From: Nematopogon swammerdamellus
Lineage: Eukaryota > Arthropoda > Insecta > Lepidoptera > Adelidae
Length of the DNA stretch: 64,000 nt
Direction of reading: 5' to 3'
Assembly: GCA_946902875.1 (NCBI GenBank)
Contig: OX336340.1
Coordinates: forward strand, 17,065,566-17,129,565
Numbering within the stretch: the stretch's first letter is position 1; each line of letters opens with the position of its first letter. The notes below the pieces were generated by a model that saw only the letters and a program-made list of their open reading frames with translations, ran no database searches and was not told the origin of the DNA. Made by a program: the position numbers and the translations under genes. Below are positions 32,644 through 45,020 of the stretch, one piece after another.

Positions 32644-34931
32644 ACTAGCTGAGCCCGCGGCTCCGCTCGCGTGAAATTCGTATTCCAAAGAAGAATGTAA
32701 GTAACTAAGGGCGAGGCCGAAGGCCGAGCTGCGTTCACGTAATCGATAAACCTTCTTAAATAAAGTAACTAACTAAGGGCGAGGCCGAAGGCCGAGCTGC
32801 TTTCAGGTAAACGATAAACCTTTCTCAAATAAAGGAAGTAAGTAAGGGCGAGGCCGAAGGCCGAGCTGCGTTCAGGAAGACGATAAACCTTCTGGAAGAA
32901 AGGAAGGAACTAAGTGCGAGGCCGAAGGCCGAGCTGCGTTCAGGTAAACCAAAAACCCTCTTCCGCCTTCGGGCCTCGCCCTTAAAGACTTCCTTTCTTC
33001 GATAGAATATAATATCGTTTACTCAATCTATTTATTTCATAAAAATAAAAAAGTAATATTAATAACTAAAGAATTAAACGTACCTAACAAACATTAAAAT
33101 AACTATCAAAACGGGCATTTTCAAATGTTCTTAGAGCACTTGCGGCATTACCCCGCTGGATGGCAAGGCTTACCCTTTGAATGAAGTACATAAGCCCTTG
33201 ATGGCGGGACACCAGTTGAGTCAACCAGCTCAAGCCTCTTTTGGCTTCACTGCTCCACGGACCCCGAGGGTTTCAACCGCAAACGCAACAAATTCGAAAT
33301 CTTGAATTATATTTCTATATTTGCTGCGTTTGAGGCTCTCCGCCCCAGCCTCGGCCGCTCTTGAAGATGTCCTAACGTGACTTGGAGCAAATGTGAGAAC
33401 AAAAGTGGCGTCCCACATCAAAGAACTACCCTTAGTCCATGGCACTAAGGTGATAGCATCGGGCCTCTTGCCATCCAGCCGGGAATAACCGCGGGGTTCT
33501 AGGATGCACGGTATATTTGCCGTTAGAAGCGTGGACTTTATAATAAAATTTTAATTAAATTATCTCAATCTTAATGTTAATTCACTTTATTCGAGATGGT
33601 TTAGCTTCTTCCCGAACGCAGCTCGGCCTTCGGCCTCGCCCTTAGTTACTTGCTTTCTTCGAGATGGTTTATCATTTGTCAGAACGTAGCTCGGCCTTCG
33701 GCCTCGCCTTAGTTGCTTACTTTCTTCAAGATGGTTTAGCTTCTTCCTGAACGCAGCTCGGCCTTCGGCCTCGCCCTTAGTTACTTGCTTTTTCGAGATT
33801 GTTTTTCAATTATCCGAACGTACCTCGGCCTTCGGCCTCGCTTTAGTTACTTACTTTCTTCAAGATGGTTTAGCTTCTTCCTGAACGCAGCTCGGCCTGC
33901 GGCCTCGCCCATAGTTACTTACTTTCTTCGAGAAGGTTTATGGTCTTCCAGAATAGAGCTCGGCCTTCGGCCTCGCCCTTAGTTACTTACTTTCTTCAAG
34001 AATATTTTTCTTCTTCCTGAACTCAGCTCCGCCTTCCGCCTCGCCCTTAGTTACTTTCATCGAGAAAGAATATCGTTTACGTGAGCGCAGATCCGCCTTC
34101 GGGCCCGCCTTTAGTTACTTACTTTCTTTTTTTTAAATACGAATTTCACGCGAGCGAAGCCGCGGGCAACAGACACATAAATTTTATTGCACCAATGACA
34201 GCGACATAACTTCGAATTTCAATTATTATTTTTATTTATCAAACAATTTGTCACCGGCCAGCTCACGTCGAGATGACAGTTCTCCGTTGTCAACATGACA
34301 TTTAAAATTGTTTTTTACCTTTACTTTGGATTACGTGATTTTTATTATATTTTTTAATTATTATGTTCATCCGGGATATACACTGTCACTATAAAAAGTT
34401 TCGTCAAATTCCGTTCAGTGGTTTTTGCGAGATGCGCGTACAAATAGACATTTTTGCATTTACGATTTTATTATATGTATAGAAAGAATAGATATGTATA
34501 GACTATTGTGTTCAACTTATAAAAAAGAAGAACTGTCATTTTCGTTGTATCTACTTATTTTTAAATTTCGAATGAATATTTTATTCAAATTGTATTTGCT
34601 GCCAGTTCTTCAAGATATAATTATGTACTTTGGACTACGTGATTTTAAACGCGCAATAATGTTTATAATTTTTAATTTTTTTTAATTTTTTTTTTTTACG
34701 TATAATGTTAACCCGGCATATAAACTGCCACTATACAAAGTTTCGTCTAATTGCGTTCAGTGGTTTTTGCGTGATGCGCGTACAGACAAACAAACAAACA
34801 AACAAACAAAAATTTTAAAAACTGTTCTAACATGTTCAGTATCTCATTTTAAGCCACCCTGGTTAGTTTTTTTCCGAATACATTCAATGTACAGACTTTC
34901 TTACGTCTACGATTTTATTATATGTATAGAT
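32644..34931 (+). mobile_element. Composite foldback-like element, copy 2 (subtype B)
   Basis: Same ends and arms as copy 1: four direct plus one inverted unit on the left, eight units on the right. Its tail is longer (34170-34931), because a module with TTTCGTCAAATTCCGTTCAG is present twice, as TTTCGTCTAATTGCGTTCAG in the second occurrence. Confidence 0.8.
33115..33510 (-). pseudogene. Retrotransposon C-terminal nuclease-like remnant (composite copy 2)
   Basis: The minus-strand translation keeps one frame through SRLDGKRPDAITLVPWTKG and SSLMWDATFVLT, so it lacks the frameshift of copies 1 and 4. A 9-base loss removes part of the Ala-Gly run (SSRAAEAGAESL). A two-base insertion (GGACCCCGAGGG at about 33257) then breaks the frame within ETLGPW. 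The later FIQ-VSLAIQRGNAAS segment is still readable in another frame. Confidence 0.6.
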
Positions 34932-34944
34932 ATAAGCGTGGCGG

Positions 34945-35045
34945 TCGGTGTTGTGCTGTAATTTACCAGAGTCTCTGAAGCACAACACCATTTAATCTGC
35001 TTACCCCGATTGTCGGGATACAGTGTGTGGTATGTATGTATGTCT
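34945..35045 (+). repeat. Repeat W, copy 2
   Basis: It matches 30985-31085, including CCGATTGTCGGGATACAGTG and TATGTATGTATG. It begins just 14 bases after composite copy 2. Confidence 0.7.
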
Positions 35046-35074
35046 AACAGAATAAGTGTACTGTATACAGTCTG

Positions 35075-35232
35075 TGCAATTGTATCCACTGAGTGAAAGA
35101 AAATCAAGAGTGGTGTGAATGTCGACCTGTCAGGCCGGCATGGCATACGCAACCCCCGCATACGACCGAATGTCCATGGGCGTCATTAGACACCTTATGG
35201 GTGGCTCGGCGCAACATGTCGCGCTATCAATA
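35075..35232 (+). mobile_element. LINE 3' end, family L, copy 1
   Basis: GGCCGGCATGGCATACGCAA, CATACGACCGAATGTCCATG, GACACCTTATGGGTGG and GTCGCGCTATCAATAAAAA match 35803-36008 and 54735-54903. The A run gives the 3' end. This is the last few codons plus UTR of a 5'-truncated non-LTR element. Confidence 0.75.
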
Positions 35233-35802
35233 AAAAAAAAATCGCCTACTCAAGCCGGTGATGCGATTTAAAACATACAATAACAGGTATTACGAAATGA
35301 GTTTAAGATACGATTACGACGACGACGCGAGGAATCAATGGTTTTGAAATATTACAAATACATTTTAAGATGTGTATTTCGGTACGTAAAATTGTCCAAG
35401 TACTTGGTATGGAGAACGCAACTTTGACTCGAAAAGTTATAAAAACATTTTTATTGCCGGATCAAAGCGCTTTCACCTTTCGTGAACCGACGATGTTCAG
35501 TCGTTGATCTGAAAATCAAATAAAAATGGGCACGATCCTTTGAAATGTATCTCCAATTTATTCCCACGTTGAAAATCTTCCACATTACAGTCACGTAGAA
35601 TGTAATAAATTGTATCCGATACGCGGATTTAACCTGCACCGCTGATATATTTCATTGGAGTCTCATAGGGACGGACCGGCGGCGCACAGTATAAAGAAGA
35701 AGAACCAGTAAGTTCACATAACTCGAAAGTGGCTCACTTGTATATATTGCTTATTATACGTATACATACTTTAAGTGTACGTAAGTATACCCGCCAATTA
35801 TT
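35233..35802. other. Unassigned intergenic
   Basis: No feature seen. Confidence 0.45.
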
Positions 35803-36008
35803 GGTACAAGTCTAAGTCTCCAACTGCGAAACGCTCTCTCTGCCCCTCCCCCAAGTACAGTCTCAGGTCCTTCAAGAGGAGCGTGAATGGGCACCTGTCA
35901 GGTCGGCACGGCATTCGCAACTCCCGCATACGACTGAATGTCAATGGGCGTCGTTAGACACCTTATGAGTGGGTCGGCGCCATATGTCGCGCTTTCAATA
36001 AAAAAAAG
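35803..36008 (+). mobile_element. LINE 3' end, family L, copy 2
   Basis: This is the longest of the three copies. It carries CCAAGTACAGTCTCAGGTCC and TTCAAGAGGAGCGTGAA, whose translation FKRSVNGHL resembles the end of a LINE RT. The shared UTR and A tract follow. Confidence 0.75.
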
Positions 36009-36861
36009 TCTCAATATGTAAGTATGACAATTTCTAAGTTCTGTCAGAAGCTTAATTCTGAAAAAATACGGATTTCTGATACACACGTATTACTTACCTG
36101 AAATAAATTCGACGATGGTGAAACAAATTCGTAATAGCAAAACAGATTGTTTTTCGAACGAATTTTGACTTAGGTACTGCTATGATTTTGAAAAAATAAA
36201 GTATAGTGTCGGCAGTCGTAGTAGTCGGGAAAAACATTCTAATATTTAAATGTGTTGAAGTCTTATCTTTAATGATCAGAATGCTGTCGGGACTTTGAAT
36301 ATAGGCGACAGTTCAGTGATATTTATTTAATTAATTCGATAATATCTAAAATATAATGTAAATATAATTACAAATAATTATTTGAATATTTTAATTTTAG
36401 TTACAATTGTAACGAAATTTAAGCTATCTTAAAATTAAATAAATAACTACATTTCATTGGTAATGTTATAAATTCTATTCGTCGATAGCAGTCAAAACAA
36501 TGCATGTGTATAAATCGAGGTAACAATGCACTGAAGGTGGAATATAATCTTATGCTACTGTTATATTTTGTCTACTGCGGCCGGAGAATCCGTGAGCTTT
36601 CTCTATCTCCCTCGCCGCAATAGGGTAGCGTTTGACATTGACGCGGGTCCAGGGCTCCGTAGCAGCACAAAGGTCTCGAGACCGATGTGTCAACCCTGAC
36701 CGCTAGATCTAATTAACGATGTAATCTGGAGACCGCATTACCGACGGAGCCCTTCGAGCGATGATTAGTAGACACTCCGTTTCTTTTTACTTGCCTTTTT
36801 ATCTTGACCCCTGAAAGAGACATTGCCGAAACCGCCGTGCAATGTACCCAAAGTATTATAA
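36009..36861. other. Unassigned intergenic
   Basis: No gene or repeat recognised; the 36590-36780 stretch is less AT-rich but has no clear frame. Confidence 0.4.
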
Positions 36862-39000
36862 ACTAGCTGAGCCCGCGGCTCCGCTCGCGTGAAATTCGTA
36901 TTCCAAAGAAGAATGTAAGTAACTAAGGGCGAGGCCGAAGGCCGAGCTGCTTTCAGGTAAACGATAAACCTTTCTCAAATAAAGGAAGTAAGTAAGGGCG
37001 AGGCCGAAGGCCGAGCTGCGTTCAGGTAAACCAAAAACCCTCTTCCGCCTTCGGGCCTCGCCCTTAAAGACTTCCTTTCTTCGATAGAATATAATATCGT
37101 TTACTCAATCTATTTATTTCATAAAAATAAAAAAGTAATATTAATAACTAAAGAATTAAACCTACCTAACAAACATTAAAATAACTATCAAAACGGGCAT
37201 TTTCAAATGTTCTTAGAGCACTTGCGGCATTACCCCGCTGGATGGCAAGGCTTACCCTTTGAATGAAGTACATAAGCCCTTGATGGCGGGACACCAGTTG
37301 CGTCAACCAGTTCAAGCCTCTTTTGGCTTCACTGCTCCACGGACCGAGGGTTTCAACCGTAAACGCAACAAATTCGAAATCTTGAATTATATTTCTATAT
37401 TTGCTGCGTTTGAGGCTCTCCGCCCCAGCCTCGGCCGCACCAGCCGCTCTTGAAGATGTCCTAACGTGTTTTGGAACCACGTGAGAACAAAAGTGGCGTC
37501 CCACATCAAAGAACTACCCTTAGTCCATGGAAATAAGGTGATAGCATCGGGCCTCTTGCCATCCAGCCGGGAATAACCGCGAGGTTCTAGGATGCACGGT
37601 ATATTTGCCGTTAGAAGCGTGGACTTTATAATAAAATTTAAATTAAATTAACTCAATCTTAATATTAATTAACTTTATTCGAGATGGTTTAGCTTCTTCC
37701 TGAACGCAGCTCGGCCTTCGGCATCGCCCTTAGTTACTTGCTTTCTTCGAGATGGTTTATCATTTGTCAGAACGTAGCTCGGCCTCCGGCCTCGCCTTAG
37801 TTACTTACTTTCTTCAAGATGGTTTAGCTTCTTCCTGAACGCAGCTCGGCCTTCGGCCTCGCCCTTAGTTACTTGCTTTCTTCGAGATGGTTTTTCAATT
37901 ATCCGAACGTAGCTCGGCCTTCGGCCTCGCCTTAGTTACTTACTTTCTTCAAGATGGTTTAGCTTCTTCCTGAACGCAGCTCGGCCTGCGGCCTCGCCCA
38001 TAGTTACTTACTTTCTTCGAGAAGGTTTATGGTCTTCCAGAATAGAGCTCGGCCTTCGGCCTCGCCCTTAGTTACTTACTGTCTTCAAGAATGTTTTTCT
38101 TCTTCCTGAACCCAGCTCCGCCTTCCGCCTCGCCCTTAGTTACTTTCATCGAGAAAGAATATCGTTTACGTGAGCGCAGATCCGCCTTCGGGCCCGCCTT
38201 TAGTTACTTACTTTCTTTTTTTAAATACGAATTTCACGCGAGCGAAGCCGCGGGCAACAGATATATAAATTTTATTGCACCAATGACAGCGACATAACTT
38301 CGACTTTTAATTATTATTTTTATTTATCAAACAATTTGTCACCGGCCAGCTCACGTCGAGATGACAGTTCTCCGTTGTCAACATGGCATTTAAAATTGTT
38401 TTTTACCTTTACTTTGGATTACGTGATTTTTATTATATTTTTTAATTATTATGTTCATCCGAGAGTACACTGTCACTATAAAAAGTTTCGTCAAATTCCG
38501 TTCAATGGTTTTTGCGAGATGCGCTTACAAATAGACATTTTTGCATTTACGATTTTATGATATGTATAGACTATTGTGTTCAAGTTATAAAAAAGAAGAA
38601 CTGTCATTTTCGTTGTATCTACTTATTTTTAAATTTCGAATGAATATTTTATTCAAATTGTATTTGCTGCCAGTTCTCAAGATTATGTACTTTGGACTAC
38701 GTGATTTTAAACGCGCAATAATGTTTATAATTGTTAATTTTTTTTTTATTTTTGTTATTTTTTTTTACCTATTATGTTAACCCGGCATATAAACTGCCAC
38801 TATACAAAGTTTCGTCTAATTCCGTTCAGTAGTTTGTGCGTGATGCGCGTACAGACAAACAAACAAACAAACAAACAAAAATTTTAAAAACTGTTCTAAC
38901 ATGTTCAGTATCTCATTTTAAGCCACCCTGGTTAGTTTTTTTCCGAATACATTCAATGTACAGACTTTCTTACCTCTACGATTTTATTATATGTATAGAT
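36862..39000 (+). mobile_element. Composite foldback-like element, copy 3 (subtype B)
   Basis: It has only two direct units and one inverted unit in the left arm (36925-37075), and eight units on the right (37709-38200). The long two-module tail is as in copy 2. Confidence 0.8.
37166..37600 (-). pseudogene. Retrotransposon C-terminal nuclease-like remnant (composite copy 3)
   Basis: The minus-strand start is the same as in copy 2 (RLDGKRPDAIT), but the first T of LVPWTKG is changed near 37530. A deletion around 37473-37484 shifts the frame before the Ala-Gly run. From there FEFVAFTVETLGPW to GNAASALRTFENA is intact. Confidence 0.6.
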
Positions 39001-39635
39001 AGTTGCTGAATAAATAATAAATTAAGAAATATTTCGTAGTTTTATGTATTTTATGCTAAATTCATACTCAGCTGCTCCATCTCGTCTACTTCTCTATAAA
39101 TATTGGCAATAAAGTTTGTCGTTTTTATTAAATTTATTCCTAGAAATACCGCGATAGAAGAATGCGAGAATTGCAGTTGAGATTAAAAATAACATTTCGA
39201 AATTTCCATTTGACATCCATTGTGGCTTTCTACATGCATCGGGAATTGAATTGCTTACACAAAAGAATTGATTTTAGATAGATTTCATAAAGCGAATGAG
39301 GTATGAGATGCAATGTGACGACATTTGCACCTCGGTCTAGACCAGATTGCAGCATTCCCTAGGAGCATATTTCATTGTGGCTGCATTCTAAAGGCTAAGA
39401 CGGATGCAACCTTTCCTTGAAAGTTGCTACTTTACAACAATGGCTATCATCGTTGTAAAACACGGTAGAGTCACATTTTAAGCCTCATTTCTTTTGATGT
39501 CTCTCTTTCACAAGAGAATGACCGAAGACTTATGTTTTGACTAGTCCATACATACTACAGAAAATTAAAATGTATTTACACAGAAACAGAATAAAGCGTG
39601 GAGATTAGTTTTTTTAAACATCCGGTACCGGTGGC
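39001..39635. other. Unassigned intergenic
   Basis: No feature seen. Confidence 0.45.
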
Positions 39636-39750
39636 TGTGCGCAAAAGTACAATTGCAGATAAGACACAGCCAATAACACCACTTATCGCGAAACCACGCT
39701 CAGATAGACATAGATAGATAGAAAATTCTTTATTGCTCCAGTAAACATTA
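39636..39750 (-). repeat. Dispersed repeat with CGCGAAACCACGCTCAG
   Basis: GGTGGCTGTGCGCAAAAGTA to CGCGAAACCACGCTCAG corresponds to 42335-42400. A (TAGA)n and AAATTCTTTATTGCTCC follow, which looks like the reversed 3' end of a LINE. Confidence 0.5.
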
Positions 39751-39901
39751 AACAGTAACAAATACATTGGATTTTACAGAGATACCCTTACAGAGATTTC
39801 TTACAGTCAACCTTTACATCATGGCAGCTAGACAAAAATTCTAAGTCTAATTTATAAACACTTCTTTTGAAGGTTATAGGTAGTAGGGAACATACTCACG
39901 G

Positions 39902-40165
39902 GACTCATTCCTTCAACAGATTTTTCCGACCATGTAATAAAGTTTTCAGGATGAAGACTCGCAAGTCTGTTGTCAGCTTTACCGACAACAATGAAGAGTA
40001 ACGGAAGGAGGCGTATCCTCCTGCGCTTGGAGGAACTCCGCCATTCGATAGAACTAGAAGACAGATGTTCTCTACGCGAATGAGGTCTGCACACAGAGCA
40101 TTGCCGGCGACTGGAATCCGGTCTCCACTTCTGTTGAATGCAGTTCCATGTTCGCGCATTTTTGA
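39902..40165 (-). other. Candidate exon, unassigned
   Basis: The minus strand is open in two frames here (39852-40094 and 39905-40159). A donor-like CCC followed by GTGAGTATG lies at about 39901. No protein family is recognised and no partner exon was found, so this is kept only as a candidate. Confidence 0.15.
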
Positions 40166-40278
40166 AATGAGAACGCTATTAGATTAAAATTTACTACATG
40201 TTGAGATTGTTTCAGCGATGGACTGTCTAGCGGTGACCGTTAAATCATGTAACATGTAATTTAACAATGTTATATATA

Positions 40279-42194
40279 ACTAGCTGAGCCCGCGGCTCCG
40301 CTCGCGTGAAATTCGTATTCCAAAGAAGAATGTAAGTAACTAAGGGCGAGGCCGAAGGCCGAGCTGCGTTCAGGTAATCGATAAACCTTCTTAAAGAAAG
40401 TAACTAACTAAGGGCGAGGCCGAAGGCCGAGCTGCTTTCAGGTAAACGATAAACCTTTCTCAAATAAAGGAAGTAAGTAAGGGCGAGGCCGAAGGCCGAG
40501 CTGCGTTCAGGAAGACGACAAACCTTCTGGAAGAAAGGAAGGAACGAAGTGCGAGGCCGAAGGCCGAGCTGCGTTCAGGTAAACCAAAAACCCTCTTCCG
40601 CCTTCGGGCCTCGCCCTTAAAGACTTCCTTTCTTCGATAGAATATAATATCGTTTACTCAATCTATTTATTTCATATAAATAAAAAAGTAATATTAATAA
40701 CTAAAGAATTAAACCTACCTAACAAGCATTAAAATAACTATCAAAACGGGCATTTCCAATGTTCTTAGAGCACTTGCGGCATTACCCCGCTGGATGGCAA
40801 GGCGTTCATAATTTGAATGAAGTACATAAGCCCTTGATGACGGGACACCAGTTGCGTCAACCAGCTCAAGCCTCTTTTGGCTTCACTGCTCCACGGACCG
40901 AGGGTTTCAACCGCAAACGCAACAAATTCGAAATCTTGAATTATATTTCTATATTTGCTGCGTTGGAGGCTCTCCGCCCCTGCCTCGGCCGCGCCAGCCA
41001 CTCTTGAAGATGTCCTAACGTGACTTGGAGCCAATGTGAGAACAAAAGTGGCGTCCCACATCAAAGAACTACCCTTAGTCCATGGCACTAAGGTCTCTAG
41101 CATCGGGCCTCTTGCCATCCAGCCGGGAATAACCGCGAGGTTCTAGGATGCACGGTATATTTGCCGTTAGAAGCGTGGACTTTATAATAAAATTTAAATT
41201 AAATTAACTCAATCTTAATATTAATTAACTTTATTCGAGATGGTTTAGCTTCTTCCTGAACGCAGCTCGGCCTTCGGCCTCGCCCTTAGTTGCTTACTTT
41301 CTTCAAGATGGTTTAGCTTCTTCCTGAACGCAGCTCGGCCTTCGGCCTCGCCCTTAGTTACTTGCTTTCGTCGAGATGGTTTTTCAATAATCCGAACGTA
41401 GCTCGGCCTTCGGCCTCGCCTTAGTTACTTACTTTCTTCAAGATGGTTTAGCTTCTTCCTGAACGCAGCTCGGCCTGCGGCCTCGCCCATAGTTACTTAC
41501 TTTCTTCGAGAAGGTTTATGGTCTTCCAGAATAGAGCTCGGCCTTCGGCCTCGCCCTTAGTTACTTATTTTCTTCAAGAATGTTTTTCTTCTTCTTGAAA
41601 TCAGCTCCGCCTTTCGCCTCGCCCTTAGTTACTTTCATCGAGAAAGAATATCGTTTACGTGAGCGCAGATCCGCCTTCGGGCCCGCCTTTAGTTACTTAC
41701 TTTCTTTTTTTTTAATACGAATTTCACGCGAGCGAAGCCGCGGGCAACCGATATATAAATTTTATTGCACCAATGACAGCGACATTATTTTTATTTATCA
41801 AACAATTTGTCACCGGCCAGCTCACGTCGAGATGACAGTTCTCCGTTGTCAACATGACATTTAAAATTGTTTTTACCTTTACTTTGGACTACGTGATTTT
41901 AAACGCGCAATAATGTTTATAATTGTTATTTTTTTTTTATTTTTGTTAATTTTTTTTACGTATTATGTTAACCCGGCATATAAACTGCCACTATACAAAG
42001 TTTCGTCTAATTCCGTTCAGTGGTTTTTGCGTGATGCGCGTACAGACAAACAAACAAACAAACAAACAAACAAAAATTTTAAAAACTGTTCTAACATGTT
42101 CAGTATCTCATTTTAAGCCACCCTGGTTAGTTTTTTTCCGAATACATTCAATGTACAGACTTTCTTACCTCTACGATTTTATTATATGTATAGA
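40279..42194 (+). mobile_element. Composite foldback-like element, copy 4 (subtype A)
   Basis: Left arm four direct units (about 40344-40570) and one inverted. The right arm has seven units (one fewer than the others) at 41264-41685. The short single-module tail is as in copy 1. It is very close to copy 1 in sequence. Confidence 0.8.
40735..41150 (-). pseudogene. Retrotransposon C-terminal nuclease-like remnant (composite copy 4)
   Basis: It shares the CTCTAG frameshift with copy 1 after GKRPDA. A further change near 40803 (GCGTTCATAATTTG in place of GCTTACCCTTTG) breaks the frame inside the FIQRVSLAIQRG segment. Confidence 0.6.
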
Positions 42195-43734
42195 CAAAGA
42201 ACAATAACATTGTTCCGAACGAAGAAAAGAGCATGTTACAAAAGAACGTCCGGTCGCGTACCCCGCCATCGCCGCCACGAACTAGAAACGTCCGGCCGGC
42301 CCGAGAACGAACTTTTTTTATGTAAACCAACATGAGTAGCTGTGCCGAGAGACTAATAGTACAATCGACAGAGCCAAAATCACCTCTCCTCGCGAAACCA
42401 CGCTCAGTTAGGCGTCATGCCATCAGATTTGCGGACTGTTGCTAGGCTGTCTAACCTGTTCATACGACGTTAAAAACACCCAGGTTAGAGCGTTCGGGAA
42501 ACACACTCGCCGGAAGACAGTTCTACACCCTAGTACTTAGGAAGGAGTGAACTGACTGTTGGAACATTGGTGTTGGTCTCGCAGGGGTTGTGGTTTAGCG
42601 TTGATTCCCTGGTGCTTCTTCCGAAGTATCGAACACGGGGATAAGTAGCGAAAGCTGCGAGTGGTGAGCCAATTAGAGCTCCGTAACCAATGTGGATAAT
42701 TGGTAGACATGCGAATAATGTAGATCGGTATGTCGGTGCAACACACACTTAGGTATATGTGGATGTGGGTTGGATTTCTCACGAGTCAAAGACGCTGTAA
42801 GTTCTTCAAGACCGGTGGATCCCCGGTACACATTAGGTGGTGGTCATATTATGCACTTCCACGCATATACATAGCTGGTCAAAACAAAAGCTGTCGGCTA
42901 GTACCAAACGCTGTGGCCTTGGGCATAGGCTGTTGTTGGACTCCAGTGGCAGTGATGTTTTCATCCCCGGCTCTCGACTTCGGTCGGGGGTTCCTTCGGG
43001 TGGACGGGTGGTGGCTCGCATCGGCTGGGGAAAGGCTTCAGTCTGTGTTTCCCAAGGGATTATTTCGGAAGAACTGTACAGCTATGGGGCCTCGATCTGG
43101 CATACATGATCACTGTACTCGCAAGAGTGCAGACGTCTGGATTTTATAGCCGGAAGGCTGGTATTTCTGGACGTCTATAAACAAAACGTAAGAGAGAAAA
43201 CAAAATGATAATATACCTGTGCTACTACATATTATGGAATTTACATGCACAGAGACGTATCTTCACCAGTGCATTTGTAGCGCTCAGAGGTGTGTGAGAG
43301 GGCATGAATAATGTTAATTTATGGTGAAAATTTATTGCCATTCAAACCGAACTTTGTTCATATTGCAGTATCGATAGATTGTATTTTTATTCATATTGGT
43401 GCTTACTTTGAAGCATAAACTACCTACGCGAATAGTTCAAAGCTCGATGGTTTTATGCGGAAATTCGGTATTTCGTACTCGGCGTTGAAGTTTTCGAATA
43501 TTTCATGGAAATTCGCCACAAAATTGTATCGCAATACCGCACCATCTAGGACGACGCGACGTGACGTGTGGCTGAATATTTTTGGAAGTTTTCACACGAA
43601 TGCATCTAATAGACAGTCAAATACAGAGTGGGTGGATCTATGGAAACTAATCGCGCGCTTGTTCTTCGCGTGTTGTGCTTAGGTATATATGTTTGATATG
43701 ATCTTTGGTATGGGTAGTAAATTGTGTGAATATG
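42195..43734. other. Unassigned intergenic, partial repeat at 42335-42400
   Basis: TGAGTAGCTGTGCCGAGAG to CGCGAAACCACGCTCAG matches 39640-39705. The long frame 42730-43149 has no domain I recognise. No splice-supported gene. Confidence 0.4.
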
Positions 43735-43840
43735 AACCGGAAGTGACGTAATGAAGAGGGAACTAGTAAGGGGCCTAAATCTACGAATTTACATCGATTC
43801 TGAACGGTAAAACAGCAGGTGTAGGTAAGCATGGAATGTC
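43735..43840 (-). repeat. SINE-B fragment, decayed
   Basis: GAACTAGTAAGGGGCCTAAAT, TTCTGAACGGTAAAACAGCA and GTGTAGGTAAGCATGGAA follow the order of the SINE-B core and upstream part. Confidence 0.6.
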
Positions 43841-44852
43841 CATTCTCAAGCTCGCTGCTACCATACAAAATTTCACGTATCAGAGGTAGCCAGGATGGCA
43901 GGCAGGAGAATTACAAATTCCAAATCCAAAATTGTTATTATTTAGAAGGTTAATAACAATTTATTATCTAAGTCTAGGTTCACAAAAGGTTTAGAAAATA
44001 AATCACAGAATAGTAGACGTAGAAAACAAAAGCACTAGTGCTTTCGCCTGTGTCGATGTACTCAGGGTTATCGAAAACAATACTAAAAGTGAATTCGACA
44101 AATAAACACACAAATCATTTCCAAATTAAAAGCAAAATAAACTTTCAATGCACAATTAGAATAAAATATTTAGAGTACGTAATATACCTACAATAAAAGA
44201 AAAATCAATCCTAACATACCATTTAAATTTAATCTAATAAAAAATCTGGTGAAAAAAATAATAGTGTACCGGTGTCTAATGGTACAGGTAACAAGCTATT
44301 CGTTTATGAAAACAGCCAACACAAAATCGTCTCCATAATTTATCACTTTAATGCAAACCCATTTGCAGGAAAGCCAGTCTGTATACATTAATCTAAATAA
44401 AAATCCACCATGTTTGCGATGGTTGATTTTAATTCCAACGTTGAGAATTATGTCAAAGGCACGCGGAGAGGGAAACGAGGCGAGGAGAAGGGATGTGGTC
44501 TGGGTGTGAGTGAGTAATTCGACGCTTGTGGTGTCAATGCCACATCCCTCCAGTGTAATACAGCCTCCAGCCTCTCATCCAGTCACAGAGGATACTAACA
44601 GCTAATCTCCAAAATAATATCACTGGGTAAATTTTGTGGCATATTTGGTATTTGTGTTGGCCACACTGGCTCCCTCTCCGCCGCCTCCCCCCTCGCCAGT
44701 CACCGTGGGACGGTACGACGGATAAGTTCGTGTATGTGATTATGTGGCTGATTATAATATTCAAAGCAACTGTGAGTGTTTAATTGTATCACAAGTACTA
44801 CCCGAGGCGAGCTGGATCACAGACGGTGCTATCCCTATGCTGAGGTACAGCA
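43841..44852. other. Unassigned intergenic
   Basis: No gene or repeat recognised. Confidence 0.4.
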
Positions 44853-45020
44853 AATTTGGCCTACCATGTTAGCCATGGTAATTTTGGTCTACCATGTTAA
44901 CCATAGTAAATTTGATCAACCATGGTCAATTTGGTCTACCATGTTAACCATGGTAAATTTAGTCTAACATGTTAACCATGACACATTTGGTCTACCATGC
45001 TAGCCGTGGTAAATTTGGCT
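44853..45020 (+). repeat. 28-bp minisatellite, about six units
   Basis: The unit is AATTTGGTCTACCATGTTAA plus CCATGGTA. One unit is shortened to 19 bp. Each unit contains the palindromic CCATGG and near-palindromic ACCATGTT, so it can form hairpins. An inverted relic ATGGTAGACCAAA lies at 45071. Confidence 0.85.

Noticed and set aside
42730..43149. A 139-codon open frame
   Set aside because: No recognisable domain, overlapping frames on both strands and no splice or repeat support.
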